Positions 18,984 to 27,186 of a stretch of 64,000 nt of DNA are shown here, in pieces. The notes under the pieces were generated by a model. It saw nothing but the letters and a program-made list of their open reading frames with translations. It did no database searches and was not told the origin of the DNA. The position numbers were made by a program, and so were the translations under genes. The stretch is from an uncultured Prevotella sp. (GTDB lineage: Bacteria > Bacteroidota > Bacteroidia > Bacteroidales > Bacteroidaceae). How positions within the stretch are numbered: the stretch's first letter is position 1; each line of letters opens with the position of its first letter. The stretch is from positions 62,001-126,000 of the forward strand of contig CAMHAM010000002.1 in assembly GCA_946183415.1 (NCBI GenBank), given 5' to 3'.

Positions 18984-20333
18984 TTACATGTTTCTGTCGA
19001 GACGGTCGCGCCAGAGGTATTTTCTTGTCTCGTGGACAATGACGCCGTTGAGGCAAAGCAGGGAGATGAGGTTAGGGATAGCCATCAGCGCATTCATGCA
19101 GTCGGCGAGGTTCCACACCAAGGCGAGGTTGACCACACTGCCCGTGAATACGGCTGCAATGTAGCAGACGCGGTAGCCGATGACCCATTTGCGCCCCTCT
19201 AAGTATTCCACGGCCTTCTCGCCGTAGTAGCACCAACCGAGAATGGTGGAGAAGGCAAACGTTAGCAGACCGAAGGTCAGTAGCGGTGTTCCGACGATGG
19301 GAATTTTCGAGAAGGCAGCCTTCGTCAGCGTGGCTCCATTGTCGAAGCTGATATCGGGATAGGCAATCACACTGCTCACGATCACCAGTCCGGTAAGCGC
19401 ACAGATGACCACCGTGTCCCAGAAGGTTCCGCTCGATGATACCAGTGCCTGACGCACTGGGTTCCTTGTCTGAGCAGCCGCCGCCACAATAGGTGCCGAC
19501 CCCAGACCGCTCTCGTTTGAGAACAAGCCACGGGCAATACCGAAGCGGGCTGCGGTCATGACCGTTGAGCCTACAAATCCGCCTCCGGCAGCCTCAGGAC
19601 TGAATGCTGCGTGGCAGATCAGTTTGATGGCAGGCCACAGATAGGGTGCATTCACAAATAGAATATAGACACAGCCAATAACATATAAGATAGCCATCGC
19701 AGGCACGAGCATGCCGCACACACGAGCGATACTCTTCACGCCTCCGATGACAACGGCGGCTGTCAGCATACTCACGACAATCCCCGTCACATAGGGTGAA
19801 ATGAAATAACTCTCATAAGTCACGGTAGCAATGGCGTTTGCCTGTACTGTATTGCCGATGCCAAACGATGCCAGGGCGGTGAAAACGGCAAAGAGTACGG
19901 CCATCCACTTCCAGCCCATCCCTTTCTCCAAGGCGTACATTGGTCCGCCAAGCATACGGCCGTTCTCTGTCTTCACACGGTATTTGATGGCGAGCAGGCC
20001 TTCTGCATATTTCGTGGAGATACCAAACACTCCCGTGAGCCAACACCACAGCACGGCTCCCGGACCTCCCAGGGCGATGGCTGTAGCCACACCTATGATA
20101 TTACCTGTTCCGATGGTGGCTGCCAGTGCTGTGGCCAGCGAACCGAACTGAGACACGTCGCCTGTAGCTCCTGCGTCCTTGTGGATTGATAGTTTGATGG
20201 CCTTAAAGATATGTCGCTGTGGGAATCTCAGCCTGATGGTCAGAAACAAGTGTGTACCCAGCAACAGAATAATCATCGGCCATCCCCAGAGCATTCCGCT
20301 CACCTCCGTCAATATCTCGTTTAGTTGTTCCAT
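18984..20333 (-). CDS. AGCS family sodium:amino acid (alanine/glycine) symporter
   Basis: A 449-aa inner-membrane protein with about ten hydrophobic helices. Family signatures are visible: GDVSQFGSLATALAATIGTG near the N-terminus and ARFGIARGLFSNESGLGSAP in the middle. It imports alanine, glycine or a related amino acid with sodium. It is the last gene of a leftward run that starts at 22219; the gap to the upstream DUF4230 gene is 17 nt. Co-transcription with the DUF4230 genes may only reflect shared promoter use. Confidence 0.93.
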   Translation of the reverse strand: MEQLNEILTEVSGMLWGWPMIILLLGTHLFLTIRLRFPQRHIFKAIKLSIHKDAGATGDVSQFGSLATALAATIGTGNIIGVATAIALGGPGAVLWCWLTGVFGISTKYAEGLLAIKYRVKTENGRMLGGPMYALEKGMGWKWMAVLFAVFTALASFGIGNTVQANAIATVTYESYFISPYVTGIVVSMLTAAVVIGGVKSIARVCGMLVPAMAILYVIGCVYILFVNAPYLWPAIKLICHAAFSPEAAGGGFVGSTVMTAARFGIARGLFSNESGLGSAPIVAAAAQTRNPVRQALVSSSGTFWDTVVICALTGLVIVSSVIAYPDISFDNGATLTKAAFSKIPIVGTPLLTFGLLTFAFSTILGWCYYGEKAVEYLEGRKWVIGYRVCYIAAVFTGSVVNLALVWNLADCMNALMAIPNLISLLCLNGVIVHETRKYLWRDRLDRNM

Positions 20334-20350
20334 ATATCACTCCTTACTTC

Positions 20351-20941
20351 TCACTCCTCAAACTTGATTCTTACGTTTGAAAAACCCATCGATTGCATCA
20401 TCTGCCGCAGCTGTTCCTCTGCGTTGTGCTCTGCCGCCTGCAGGTTTTCCTGTGTCATACAATGATTCATCATCTGCCTGTAGGCTTTCTTGTAGAGCGC
20501 ATCGCGATCCTCGGGTTTCCACTTCCCACTTTCAAAGAAAGGCTTCGTCCGGGCTTCGTCAATGAAGTCCTCGTCGAGCAGTCCGATCTTCGGAAGGGTC
20601 ATCTCCACAGAGTCACCCTCTGCCTTGATCCATCCCTTTGGCAGTCGGTGCATGTTCAGCCCGAGGCGTAGTGTGCCGTAGTAGATGCGCACCAACTCGT
20701 CATCTTTAAAGATACCCTTGCGCACGGTGTCCACCAGTTCCTCAGCACTTACCGAAAGGAATTCCCATTCGCCGATAGCTTTCATGCTCTGTATCTGGGT
20801 GGGGGTCAGTTCGATGTGGTTGTCGGCTCCTAAGCTGATATGGTCGCCCTTCGTGGCACTTCTCAGCCAAAAAAATCCCACTACGAGCAGTATCACCACT
20901 CCCAGCACTATACCTATTTTAATATATGAAAGGATCTTCAT
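20351..20941 (-). CDS. DUF4230-family membrane-anchored protein (copy 2)
   Basis: A 196-aa protein with one N-terminal membrane helix (about residues 8-26) and a soluble domain of alternating strands and helices ending in a conserved-looking tail (MQSMGFSNVRIKFEE). It matches the pattern I recall for DUF4230: TM anchor, then GEWEFLSVSAEELVD, then a helical C-terminus. Its upstream neighbour is a divergent paralogue with the same plan, suggesting they work together, possibly as a heteromeric envelope complex. The function is unknown. Confidence 0.7.
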   Translation of the reverse strand: MKILSYIKIGIVLGVVILLVVGFFWLRSATKGDHISLGADNHIELTPTQIQSMKAIGEWEFLSVSAEELVDTVRKGIFKDDELVRIYYGTLRLGLNMHRLPKGWIKAEGDSVEMTLPKIGLLDEDFIDEARTKPFFESGKWKPEDRDALYKKAYRQMMNHCMTQENLQAAEHNAEEQLRQMMQSMGFSNVRIKFEE

Positions 20942-20955
20942 CCCTTTTCAATCTC

Positions 20956-21648
20956 TTAATTCTCAATTCTTAATAAAGTCTCAATGTCCTTCGGACCGTA
21001 CTGCTTGCGGAAGGCGATGGTGATATCCTCCTCCGCATAGCCCAGTTCCTTCAGCATGGGTACAAGCACCTTTGCGGCATTGCGCTGCGCACTCTCCAGA
21101 ATGCCCATCTTCGGAATGCTTTCGATAATGGCCTTTCGCCCTTGCTGCTGATAGTCAGCCAACTCGGCATCGCTGAAGTCCGATCGTGTCAGCGCCACAT
21201 ACTGGCGCACGTTCTTCTGGTCGATCTTTGAACTGGTCATACTTACCTGAGGGTCGGGTAGTACGATGGTAATCTTCCGTCCGTCGCGCTCGATGTTCTT
21301 TTCCGAGAAATCGCTGAAGTCGATATAAGCCTTCAGCTTCGCGTCGATGGGGATGGCAATCTTACGGTCGGCCATAGGCACCTTGATGTCAAACTGTTTT
21401 TTCAACAGCGAGCCTTTCAGCCTGAGGGCATCGTCGTGTGTCACGATCTTGTGCACACGATATTCAGCCGTGTAGAGCTTCGAGCATTTCTGTACCTGCA
21501 TAATGAGCATGGGCACCGTGTCGATGCCCTGAGCGATAGTTGCCTCCTGTCTGGCATCATCGTCGCTCTGTAATCGCCAGTCACCGCAGAAGTAGAGTCC
21601 TCCCACGATCACCAGCACAGCCAAAATCAGTCCAGTCGCCTTTCTCAT
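20956..21648 (-). CDS. DUF4230-family membrane-anchored protein (copy 1)
   Basis: A 230-aa protein. The frame extends upstream to 21705, but MRKATGLILAVLVIVGG at 21648 gives a clean N-terminal membrane helix and avoids deep overlap with the lipoprotein gene. The soluble part has VPMLIMQVQKCSKLYTAEY, KVPMADRKIAIPIDAKLKAY and a helical C-terminus ending in ELGYAEEDITIAFRKQYG, the layout I associate with DUF4230. The next gene (copy 2) follows after 14 nt. Function unknown. Confidence 0.72.
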   Translation of the reverse strand: MRKATGLILAVLVIVGGLYFCGDWRLQSDDDARQEATIAQGIDTVPMLIMQVQKCSKLYTAEYRVHKIVTHDDALRLKGSLLKKQFDIKVPMADRKIAIPIDAKLKAYIDFSDFSEKNIERDGRKITIVLPDPQVSMTSSKIDQKNVRQYVALTRSDFSDAELADYQQQGRKAIIESIPKMGILESAQRNAAKVLVPMLKELGYAEEDITIAFRKQYGPKDIETLLRIEN

Positions 21649-21658
21649 TCCTCGTTTC

Positions 21659-22219
21659 TCATTCTTCTTCGCCCGAAGTGGGAGGCAGACTGCCTGAGGT
21701 GTCAAGCTCCGTGTCGGGCTTGATACCTACGGTACCGAAATTGCTTACTGTCACTATCATGGGGATATATTCGTCGGTCTGAGGATGACTCACACTTGCG
21801 GCAAACACGAGCTGAGGCCCGTCCACCTTGTCGAACACCAGTCCCTCCAGTATTCCCGTCTGCCGATAGTCATCATCGAGATATTTCTCGAAGGCAGCCT
21901 TCGTGAACGTCTGGTTGAAGAAGACGCTACCATCCGAGCGCAGTACGCGGATGGTGATGCGGTTATCTACGAACTGCTGTCCGTTCTCGTCTTTCACCAT
22001 CTTCAGACTGTCATCGGCCACACGCCTCACCTCCACCTGATAGTCCTTGTGTAACCACTCGATATCTTTGGTCTGGTTATATTCCTGCATACGGATGGGT
22101 CCCTGCGGTTTGGGGGTCTCCACACGTTTCACGATGATGTCATCATTCTTTTTCTTCTGACCACAACTGGTGGCCAGCATACCTGCCATCAGCAGGATTA
22201 AGAGTCCATATTTCTTCAT
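21659..22219 (-). CDS. Small lipoprotein, DUF4738-like
   Basis: A 186-aa envelope lipoprotein with lipobox LATSC-G at residues 15-20 and a lysine-rich stretch after the cysteine. The rest looks like one beta-rich domain, with WLHKDYQVEVRRVADDSLKMV and RITIRVLRSDGSVFFNQ. It resembles Bacteroidales DUF4738 lipoproteins from memory; the family call is tentative. It is the first gene of the operon with the two DUF4230 genes and the AGCS symporter. Confidence 0.6.
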   Translation of the reverse strand: MKKYGLLILLMAGMLATSCGQKKKNDDIIVKRVETPKPQGPIRMQEYNQTKDIEWLHKDYQVEVRRVADDSLKMVKDENGQQFVDNRITIRVLRSDGSVFFNQTFTKAAFEKYLDDDYRQTGILEGLVFDKVDGPQLVFAASVSHPQTDEYIPMIVTVSNFGTVGIKPDTELDTSGSLPPTSGEEE

Positions 22220-22239
22220 TTTTGTTGATTTTTGGGCAC

Positions 22240-22247
22240 AAAGGTAG
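22240..22247 (-). promoter_or_regulatory. Probable -7 box for the lipoprotein/DUF4230/symporter operon
   Basis: Minus-strand TACCTTTG, 20 nt before the lipoprotein start codon. Confidence 0.6.
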
Positions 22248-22284
22248 CGTAAAATGCGCGGAAAACCAAATTTCTTGAGTTATT

Positions 22285-22316
22285 TTTGACTATCTCAGAT
22301 TATTATTTTACCTTTG
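22285..22316 (+). promoter_or_regulatory. Promoter with almost no leader
   Basis: TTTG (22285-22288), a 20-nt spacer and TACCTTTG (22309-22316), with the ATG four bases later after CAGC. Spacing and junction bases are identical to the trmO promoter. Confidence 0.75.
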
Positions 22317-22320
22317 CAGC

Positions 22321-22842
22321 ATGAATAAGATGAAATATACGTTCACTGCACTCCTGTGTGTGACCATTCTCCTTGGTGCCTGCTCCGGAGCCCGACAGCC
22401 CCGATCCTACGTTGCCGAACTCTCCAGCGATGACAGCATGACCATCCGATTGGGACAGTGGGAACTTACCCGATACCATAGTGACAAACTGGGTCTCGAC
22501 ATCAACTACCCCTCGTTTCTCTATCGTCAGGATTTGCCCGAGGAGCCTGGGCAGGAACTGTTCATGTATGAGGATATTTCCATTTCGGTCGTGGTCGACT
22601 CATTGAAGGGCATGACCTATAGTGCTGGTCAGCAGATGATGGGTATGGGTGCCGATCTCGTCGAGTCGGGCGATGACTACAGCATCCAGGAAGGTTCCGA
22701 ACAAGACTGGGACTACTACGGCAAGGTGATCGATGATGACACGGTTCGTCTCGTAACCGTCATGCTCCGTTATGCTCCCGACCACTCAGAAGCCGTCGAG
22801 CCGCTCCGTGAATGGGTAAAAAACTATAGTTTAAAGCCATGA
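22321..22842 (+). CDS. Hypothetical lipoprotein
   Basis: A 173-aa protein with an N-terminal signal and lipobox LLGAC-S (cysteine near residue 21). The mature part is acidic and reads like one alpha/beta domain (LGLDINYPSFLYRQ, ISISVVVDSLKGMTYSAGQQM, WDYYGKVIDDDTVRLVTVM). The pattern of a 'LDINYPSFL' segment followed by repeated strands is seen in Bacteroidales lipoproteins of unknown role; I do not recognise a named family. Its stop overlaps the ATG of the next gene (ATGA), so the two are translationally coupled. Confidence 0.7.
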   Translation: MNKMKYTFTALLCVTILLGACSGARQPRSYVAELSSDDSMTIRLGQWELTRYHSDKLGLDINYPSFLYRQDLPEEPGQELFMYEDISISVVVDSLKGMTYSAGQQMMGMGADLVESGDDYSIQEGSEQDWDYYGKVIDDDTVRLVTVMLRYAPDHSEAVEPLREWVKNYSLKP

Positions 22843-23765
22843 AACGTCTTTGCAAACTGATTTCCGATTATATGGGTGTGCTGGTGCTGCTGGCCGCAGT
22901 GGTAGCTATGTTGTGGCCCGAGGCTTTCAGCCACATAAAACCTACGATTATCAATCCCCTTCTGGGTATCATTATGTTCGGTATGGGTCTGACGCTGCGG
23001 TGGGATGATTTCCGTGTGGTGTTCAGTCGCCCGCGTGATGTCGCCTTGGGCTGTGCCGCCCAGTTCACTGTCATGCCCCTGCTGGCTTATGCGCTGGCCC
23101 ATCTGTTCGCCCTCGACGAAGCCCTTACGGTGGGTGTGGTACTCGTGGGCTGCTGTCCTGGAGGCACGGCCTCTAATGTCATCACCTATCTGGCCAAGGG
23201 CGACCTTGCCCTAAGTGTCGGCATGACGGGTGTGTCCACACTGCTGGCCCCTGTACTGACACCGCTGTTCGTATGGCTCTTGGCGGGCAAGACCGTTGAT
23301 GTTGATGTGGCCGCCATGTTCTTGAGCATCCTCTGGGTAGTGATCCTACCCATAGTTGCTGGTCTTCTGGTCAAGCGGCTGTGGCCCCGGCAGACTGAGC
23401 GCGCCACCGCCTATCTGCCTGCCCTGTCGTCGATTTCTATAGCTTCGATTGTGCTCATTGTCATCTCAGCCAGTGCCCACAAACTGCTTACGGGTGGAAT
23501 TCTCATCATCTTGGTAGTCATGCTTCATAATATCTTTGGTCTGATGGCTGGATATCTTGTTGCCCGACTGCTGCACCTCTCTGAACCCAAGTGCCGTGCC
23601 CTGAGCATCGAGGTGGGCATGCAGAACTCTGGTCTTGCCTCCAGCCTGGCTACGCTCCACTTCGCAGCCTATCCCATGGCCACCATCCCCGGGGCCGTCT
23701 TCAGCGTCTGGCATAACATCAGCGGCGCCATCGTCGCCCGCCTCTTTGCCCGCTCCAAACCTTAA
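22839..23765 (+). CDS. BASS family (bile acid:sodium symporter-like) transporter
   Basis: A 308-aa inner-membrane protein with about nine to ten hydrophobic helices. Family motifs include FGMGLTLRWDDF, VGCCPGGTASNVITYLAKGD and EVGMQNSGLASSLA, the conserved sodium-site regions of the BASS/YocS-like group. Bacterial members carry bile acids, pantoate, keto acids or other organic anions, and the substrate cannot be read here. It is coupled to the upstream lipoprotein by a 4-nt overlap, an unusual partner. It is followed within a few bases by a perfect palindromic repeat. Confidence 0.9.
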   Translation: MKRLCKLISDYMGVLVLLAAVVAMLWPEAFSHIKPTIINPLLGIIMFGMGLTLRWDDFRVVFSRPRDVALGCAAQFTVMPLLAYALAHLFALDEALTVGVVLVGCCPGGTASNVITYLAKGDLALSVGMTGVSTLLAPVLTPLFVWLLAGKTVDVDVAAMFLSILWVVILPIVAGLLVKRLWPRQTERATAYLPALSSISIASIVLIVISASAHKLLTGGILIILVVMLHNIFGLMAGYLVARLLHLSEPKCRALSIEVGMQNSGLASSLATLHFAAYPMATIPGAVFSVWHNISGAIVARLFARSKP

Positions 23766-23770
23766 CTTAC

Positions 23771-23836
23771 CTCTGGGGTCAGGCCCCGAAGTACAGTCGC
23801 AGGCGACTGTACTTCGGGGCCCTGGGCCTGCGGGCT
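23771..23836. repeat. Dispersed palindromic repeat, copy 1
   Basis: CTCTGGGGTC (23771-23780), then two 19-nt arms (23782-23800 and 23803-23821) that are perfect reverse complements around a 2-nt loop. Related copies lie at 60791-60902 and 62865-62960. It sits between the convergent BASS and cydB genes and could form a very stable mRNA 3' hairpin, although there is no T run. Confidence 0.85.
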
Positions 23837-23859
23837 TCAATGCCACACCTGAGGGCCCC

Positions 23860-23942
23860 ACGTAGCTCGAAAGCCGCGAGCTACGTACCTCGATGGACTC
23901 GATCTACGTAGCTCGAAACCCTTGAGCTACGTACCTCGCGGC
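23860..23942. repeat. Two tandem hairpin units containing ACGTAGCTCG / CGAGCTACGT
   Basis: Two consecutive units of about 40-45 bp each contain GTAGCTCGAA, a short loop, GAGCTACGTACCTCG. The arms of each unit are self-complementary (9 bp) and the two units repeat directly. No coding frame is supported here. The stretch 23766-23970 holds only this element and the palindrome before it. Confidence 0.75.
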
Positions 23943-23970
23943 GGGTGCTCGCGGGGATGATGGTGCTCTC

Positions 23971-25146
23971 TCAATAAGCGTGATCTGTTTTGAGTTCTTC
24001 TTTGTCGAGTTTCTTGGCATCGATGGCACGCCAGGCATAGACGATGTAGGCAAGGACGAACGGCACGAGAAGCGATACCCAGAACATCGTGGTGAGGGTG
24101 AACTCACTCGAACACGAGTTCTCGAGTGTCAGCGACGACTGGAGATCAGCTGTCGATGGGTAATAGGCTGTATTGTTCCATGCGCAACTGAGCAGCAGGG
24201 CAAGCACCGTGAGCACCGTGCCGATGCCAGCAGGCCAGATACCACTGAAAGTGAAGAGTGATGAGTGATGAGTGAAGAATTTGCTACCGCGCAGTATTTC
24301 CGTGGCAATACCCCAGAGAACGAGTATAATACCTATTATTAGTATTATCAGGAGATACCACATGTCGATGAAGTTGTTGAGATATTTATATGGCTCCATA
24401 AAGATGACTCCCTCCTCGTTGTAGGCGAAGCCGTCCTTCAGCAAGACATGCACGAGATAGGCTACGAATAATACCAGGAAAGGAACGGCGGCACCCATCA
24501 GACGGCTGGGAACACGACTGCGGATGTCCTCATCGTTTACGTTGTTCGTCACGTAGAGGATGCCCAGTACACGAGCCAGGAAGACCACTGCAAAGCCCAA
24601 TACGAGCACCCAGGGATTGAGCAGTGCATCGAGGCCGTGTGAGGCATTAGCCCAACGCGAGATGATTGGGGTGAGTGCCTCAGGATTGATAAGGTTGTTC
24701 TTCTCGACGATGAAATTTGAACCTTCGAAGAAAGTGGCCACAGCACCGCCAAGGAGCAGCGGACCTACGATGCCATTGAGCGTGAGGAAGAACTGGAAGG
24801 TCTTTGGTCCGAGGATGTTGCCGATCTTATTCTGGAACTCGTAGCTGACGGCCTGCAGCACGAAAGTGAAGAGGATGATCATCCAAAGCCAGTAGGCTCC
24901 ACCGAAAGAGGTGGAGTAGAAGAGCGGGAACGAGGCGAAGAAGGCTCCTCCGAAGGTGACGAGCGTTGTGAACGTGAACTCCCATTTACGGCCTGTAGAG
25001 TTGTAGACGAGGCGTCGCCCTTCTTCTGTCTGACCCAGTGAGCGGGCTACGGAGTTGGCTCCCTGCACGAATAGCAGGAATACTAATAGTGCACCAAGCA
25101 GTGATACGATGAAACACCAGTAGTGCTGTAAGAATTCGTATGACAT
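23971..25146 (-). CDS. cydB: Cytochrome bd ubiquinol oxidase subunit II
   Basis: A 391-aa integral membrane subunit of the bd-type quinol oxidase, which reduces O2 to water at low oxygen. I use ATG at 25146 (MSYEFLQHYWCF) rather than the TTG two codons upstream. About nine membrane helices and CydB motifs (GANSVARSLGQ, GRKWEFTFTTLVTFGGAFFA, FPLFYSTSFGGAYW) are visible. It follows cydA by 40 nt in the leftward operon DUF4492-cydA-cydB. Confidence 0.95.
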   Translation of the reverse strand: MSYEFLQHYWCFIVSLLGALLVFLLFVQGANSVARSLGQTEEGRRLVYNSTGRKWEFTFTTLVTFGGAFFASFPLFYSTSFGGAYWLWMIILFTFVLQAVSYEFQNKIGNILGPKTFQFFLTLNGIVGPLLLGGAVATFFEGSNFIVEKNNLINPEALTPIISRWANASHGLDALLNPWVLVLGFAVVFLARVLGILYVTNNVNDEDIRSRVPSRLMGAAVPFLVLFVAYLVHVLLKDGFAYNEEGVIFMEPYKYLNNFIDMWYLLIILIIGIILVLWGIATEILRGSKFFTHHSSLFTFSGIWPAGIGTVLTVLALLLSCAWNNTAYYPSTADLQSSLTLENSCSSEFTLTTMFWVSLLVPFVLAYIVYAWRAIDAKKLDKEELKTDHAY

Positions 25147-25186
25147 AGACAAATGAATGTTTTTAGACAGAGTAACGTATTAACTA

Positions 25187-26782
25187 TTATTCCGAGTACT
25201 CGGGGCCTTTCTTGATCTGCTTCAACAGAATGTTGATCTCGACGGCGAGCATCGTGGAGAAGAGAATCAGGAAGAGGAAGAAGGTGATGGCAACGCTTGA
25301 TGACTGGAGATCGCTGACGGCTGCCCATGTGGGGAGCATGTCCTGTATGGTCCAGGGCTGACGACCGAACTCTGCGACGAGCCAGCCACTTTCTGAGGCG
25401 ATATAAGCCAGAGGAATGAGGGCGATAGCTACCCAGTAATGCCAGGCAGGGAGATTCTCGATAGAACGCTTCTGCCAGAGTCCTTTAGGGAAGCCATAGG
25501 CACCAGCCAGCACCACAGCGAAGAAAAGGATAATCAGACAGCCAAAACCCACCATGATGCGGAAAGCCCAGAAGTTGACGGGAATGAAAGGCACCACCTC
25601 GCTCTTATCACGAATATAGCCGTAGCCAAAATAGGGCATGTTCTCCTTAAGTACTGCCAAATGAGCGGCAGCAGTAGAGCCGTCGTCGCTCGAGTTGAAC
25701 TTTGCCTGACGATAGGCGGCAAGGGCGGCGATGGCTTTCTTGCCTCGCTCCATCTTCTCGTCGATGGATGGCTCCACTTTCCCGTCAGGAGTGGTATAGC
25801 CATTGAGAATATCATTGATGCCAGGCACGAAACCATGGAAATCGTTGGTGGCCATAAAGGAGAGGGCGTAAGGCATCTCGATCTTCAGCGGTGCTGACTC
25901 TTCATTTGTATAGTCGGGCTGCGTGAACGGATTTACCCAGGCCACAGCCGTCAGTCCTACATCGGTACCGCCATTGTAGAGTGCCTCCATGGCAGCCAGT
26001 TTCATGGGCTGCACAGCGGCTACATCCTGTGCTGACTTATGACCCGTAGCTCCTGCCAGCAGTGCGCCTATGAGTCCCACCCATGCGCCGATCTTCATGC
26101 TCTCAAGAGCAAGTTTCGTGTCGCGCTTCTTCATGAGATACCAACAACTGACACCTACACAGAAGACTGCACCGATGATCCAGGCAGAGGTGACGGTATG
26201 GCAGAACTTGCTGATGGCGAAAGGTGAGAGGGCAACCTCGAAGAACGATACCATCTCATTGCGCATCGTGTCGGGGTTGAACTCACAACCTACGGGATAC
26301 TGCATCCAGGCATTGGCTACAAGAATCCACCAGGCAGAGATCGTGGCACCCAATCCTGTGAGCCAAGTAGAGGCGAGGTGGAAGCCCGGGGATACCTTCT
26401 TCCAACCGAAGTACATCACGGCCACGAAAGTCGACTCCATGAAGAATGCCACGATACCCTCGATAGCCAGTGGCGCACCGAAGATGTCGCCTACGAACCA
26501 AGAGTAGTTGCTCCAGTTGGTGCCAAACTCAAACTCAAGGATGATGCCCGTGGCTACTCCCATGGCGAAGTTCACACCGAAAAGCTTCTGCCAGAAGATG
26601 GCGGTGTCTTTCCAGAACAGATCCTTCGTACGATAATAATAGGTCTCCATGATGCCCATGATGACCGCCAGTCCGAGGGTCAGGGGCACAAAGAGCCAGT
26701 GATAGATTGCCGTGAGGGCGAACTGCGCTCTCGACCAGTCGATGGTTCCGGCATCAATGTCTAAGAAGAGATTGTTGAACAT
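25187..26782 (-). CDS. cydA: Cytochrome bd ubiquinol oxidase subunit I
   Basis: A 531-aa heme-bearing subunit. The N-terminal motif SRAQFALTAIYHWLFVPLTLG contains the conserved His (about residue 28). GIILEFEFGTNW, FFMESTFVAVMYFGW and GWLVAEFGRQPWT are typical CydA segments, and a periplasmic Q-loop lies between GHKSAQDVAAVQPMK and the second half. In gut Bacteroidetes this oxidase allows nanomolar oxygen use and detoxification. It lies between the DUF4492 gene (20 nt upstream) and cydB. Confidence 0.96.
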   Translation of the reverse strand: MFNNLFLDIDAGTIDWSRAQFALTAIYHWLFVPLTLGLAVIMGIMETYYYRTKDLFWKDTAIFWQKLFGVNFAMGVATGIILEFEFGTNWSNYSWFVGDIFGAPLAIEGIVAFFMESTFVAVMYFGWKKVSPGFHLASTWLTGLGATISAWWILVANAWMQYPVGCEFNPDTMRNEMVSFFEVALSPFAISKFCHTVTSAWIIGAVFCVGVSCWYLMKKRDTKLALESMKIGAWVGLIGALLAGATGHKSAQDVAAVQPMKLAAMEALYNGGTDVGLTAVAWVNPFTQPDYTNEESAPLKIEMPYALSFMATNDFHGFVPGINDILNGYTTPDGKVEPSIDEKMERGKKAIAALAAYRQAKFNSSDDGSTAAAHLAVLKENMPYFGYGYIRDKSEVVPFIPVNFWAFRIMVGFGCLIILFFAVVLAGAYGFPKGLWQKRSIENLPAWHYWVAIALIPLAYIASESGWLVAEFGRQPWTIQDMLPTWAAVSDLQSSSVAITFFLFLILFSTMLAVEINILLKQIKKGPEYSE

Positions 26783-26801
26783 AATATCTGTAATTTAATG
26801 T

Positions 26802-27026
26802 TTAATCTTTCACAGCGCGGTCGGTGAGTTCTGTGGCAACAAAGCCCGCTTCGTCGCCCTGGGCATGCTGCTTGAGGAAATTAGGGAAGAAAAACAACTT
26901 CAGTACAGCAAAGATAATAAACAGCTTGATGAGGATGATAGTCCACAACGTACGACCCAGGCGCATGTGGCGTAAGCCGTCAGAATAAAGGTCGTAGGCT
27001 CTGTAGAGAAAACTGTCTTTTCGCAT
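26802..27026 (-). CDS. DUF4492 small membrane protein of the cyd operon
   Basis: A 74-aa protein starting MRKDSFLYRAYDLYSDG at ATG 27026; the frame opens eight codons earlier, but that part overlaps the promoter. One membrane helix (TIILIKLFIIFAVLKLFFF) is followed by a short charged tail. Proteins of this family sit directly before cydAB in many Bacteroidetes and are presumed to be an accessory subunit or assembly factor, like CydX elsewhere. That role is inference from gene order. Confidence 0.85.
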   Translation of the reverse strand: MRKDSFLYRAYDLYSDGLRHMRLGRTLWTIILIKLFIIFAVLKLFFFPNFLKQHAQGDEAGFVATELTDRAVKD

Positions 27027-27047
27027 ATTACATAGGTTTTTATTTTG

Positions 27048-27079
27048 CAAATATACGTTATTTATTTTTAAGTTCCAAA
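27048..27079 (-). promoter_or_regulatory. Promoter of the cyd operon
   Basis: On the minus strand, TTTG (27076-27079), a 20-nt spacer and TATATTTG (27048-27055), 21 nt before the DUF4492 start. Confidence 0.78.
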
Positions 27080-27107
27080 TAAATTAGGCATAAAACTGCA
27101 AATTTCT

Positions 27108-27138
27108 TTTGTTTTCTCCTAAATATTATATAATTTTG
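27108..27138 (+). promoter_or_regulatory. Promoter of the coiled-coil / export operon
   Basis: TTTG (27108-27111), a 19-nt spacer and TAATTTTG (27131-27138). A leader of about 44 nt precedes ATG 27187. It is divergent from and adjacent to the cyd promoter. Confidence 0.72.
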
Positions 27139-27186
27139 CAGCCGGAAATAAAGACTGGTGACATCAAGAATATAGATCTTTCATAT

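Noticed and set aside
23466..23865. Frames on both strands across the end of the BASS gene and the palindrome
   Set aside because: They are antisense or read through the palindromic repeat; low-complexity Pro/Gly/Ala translation.
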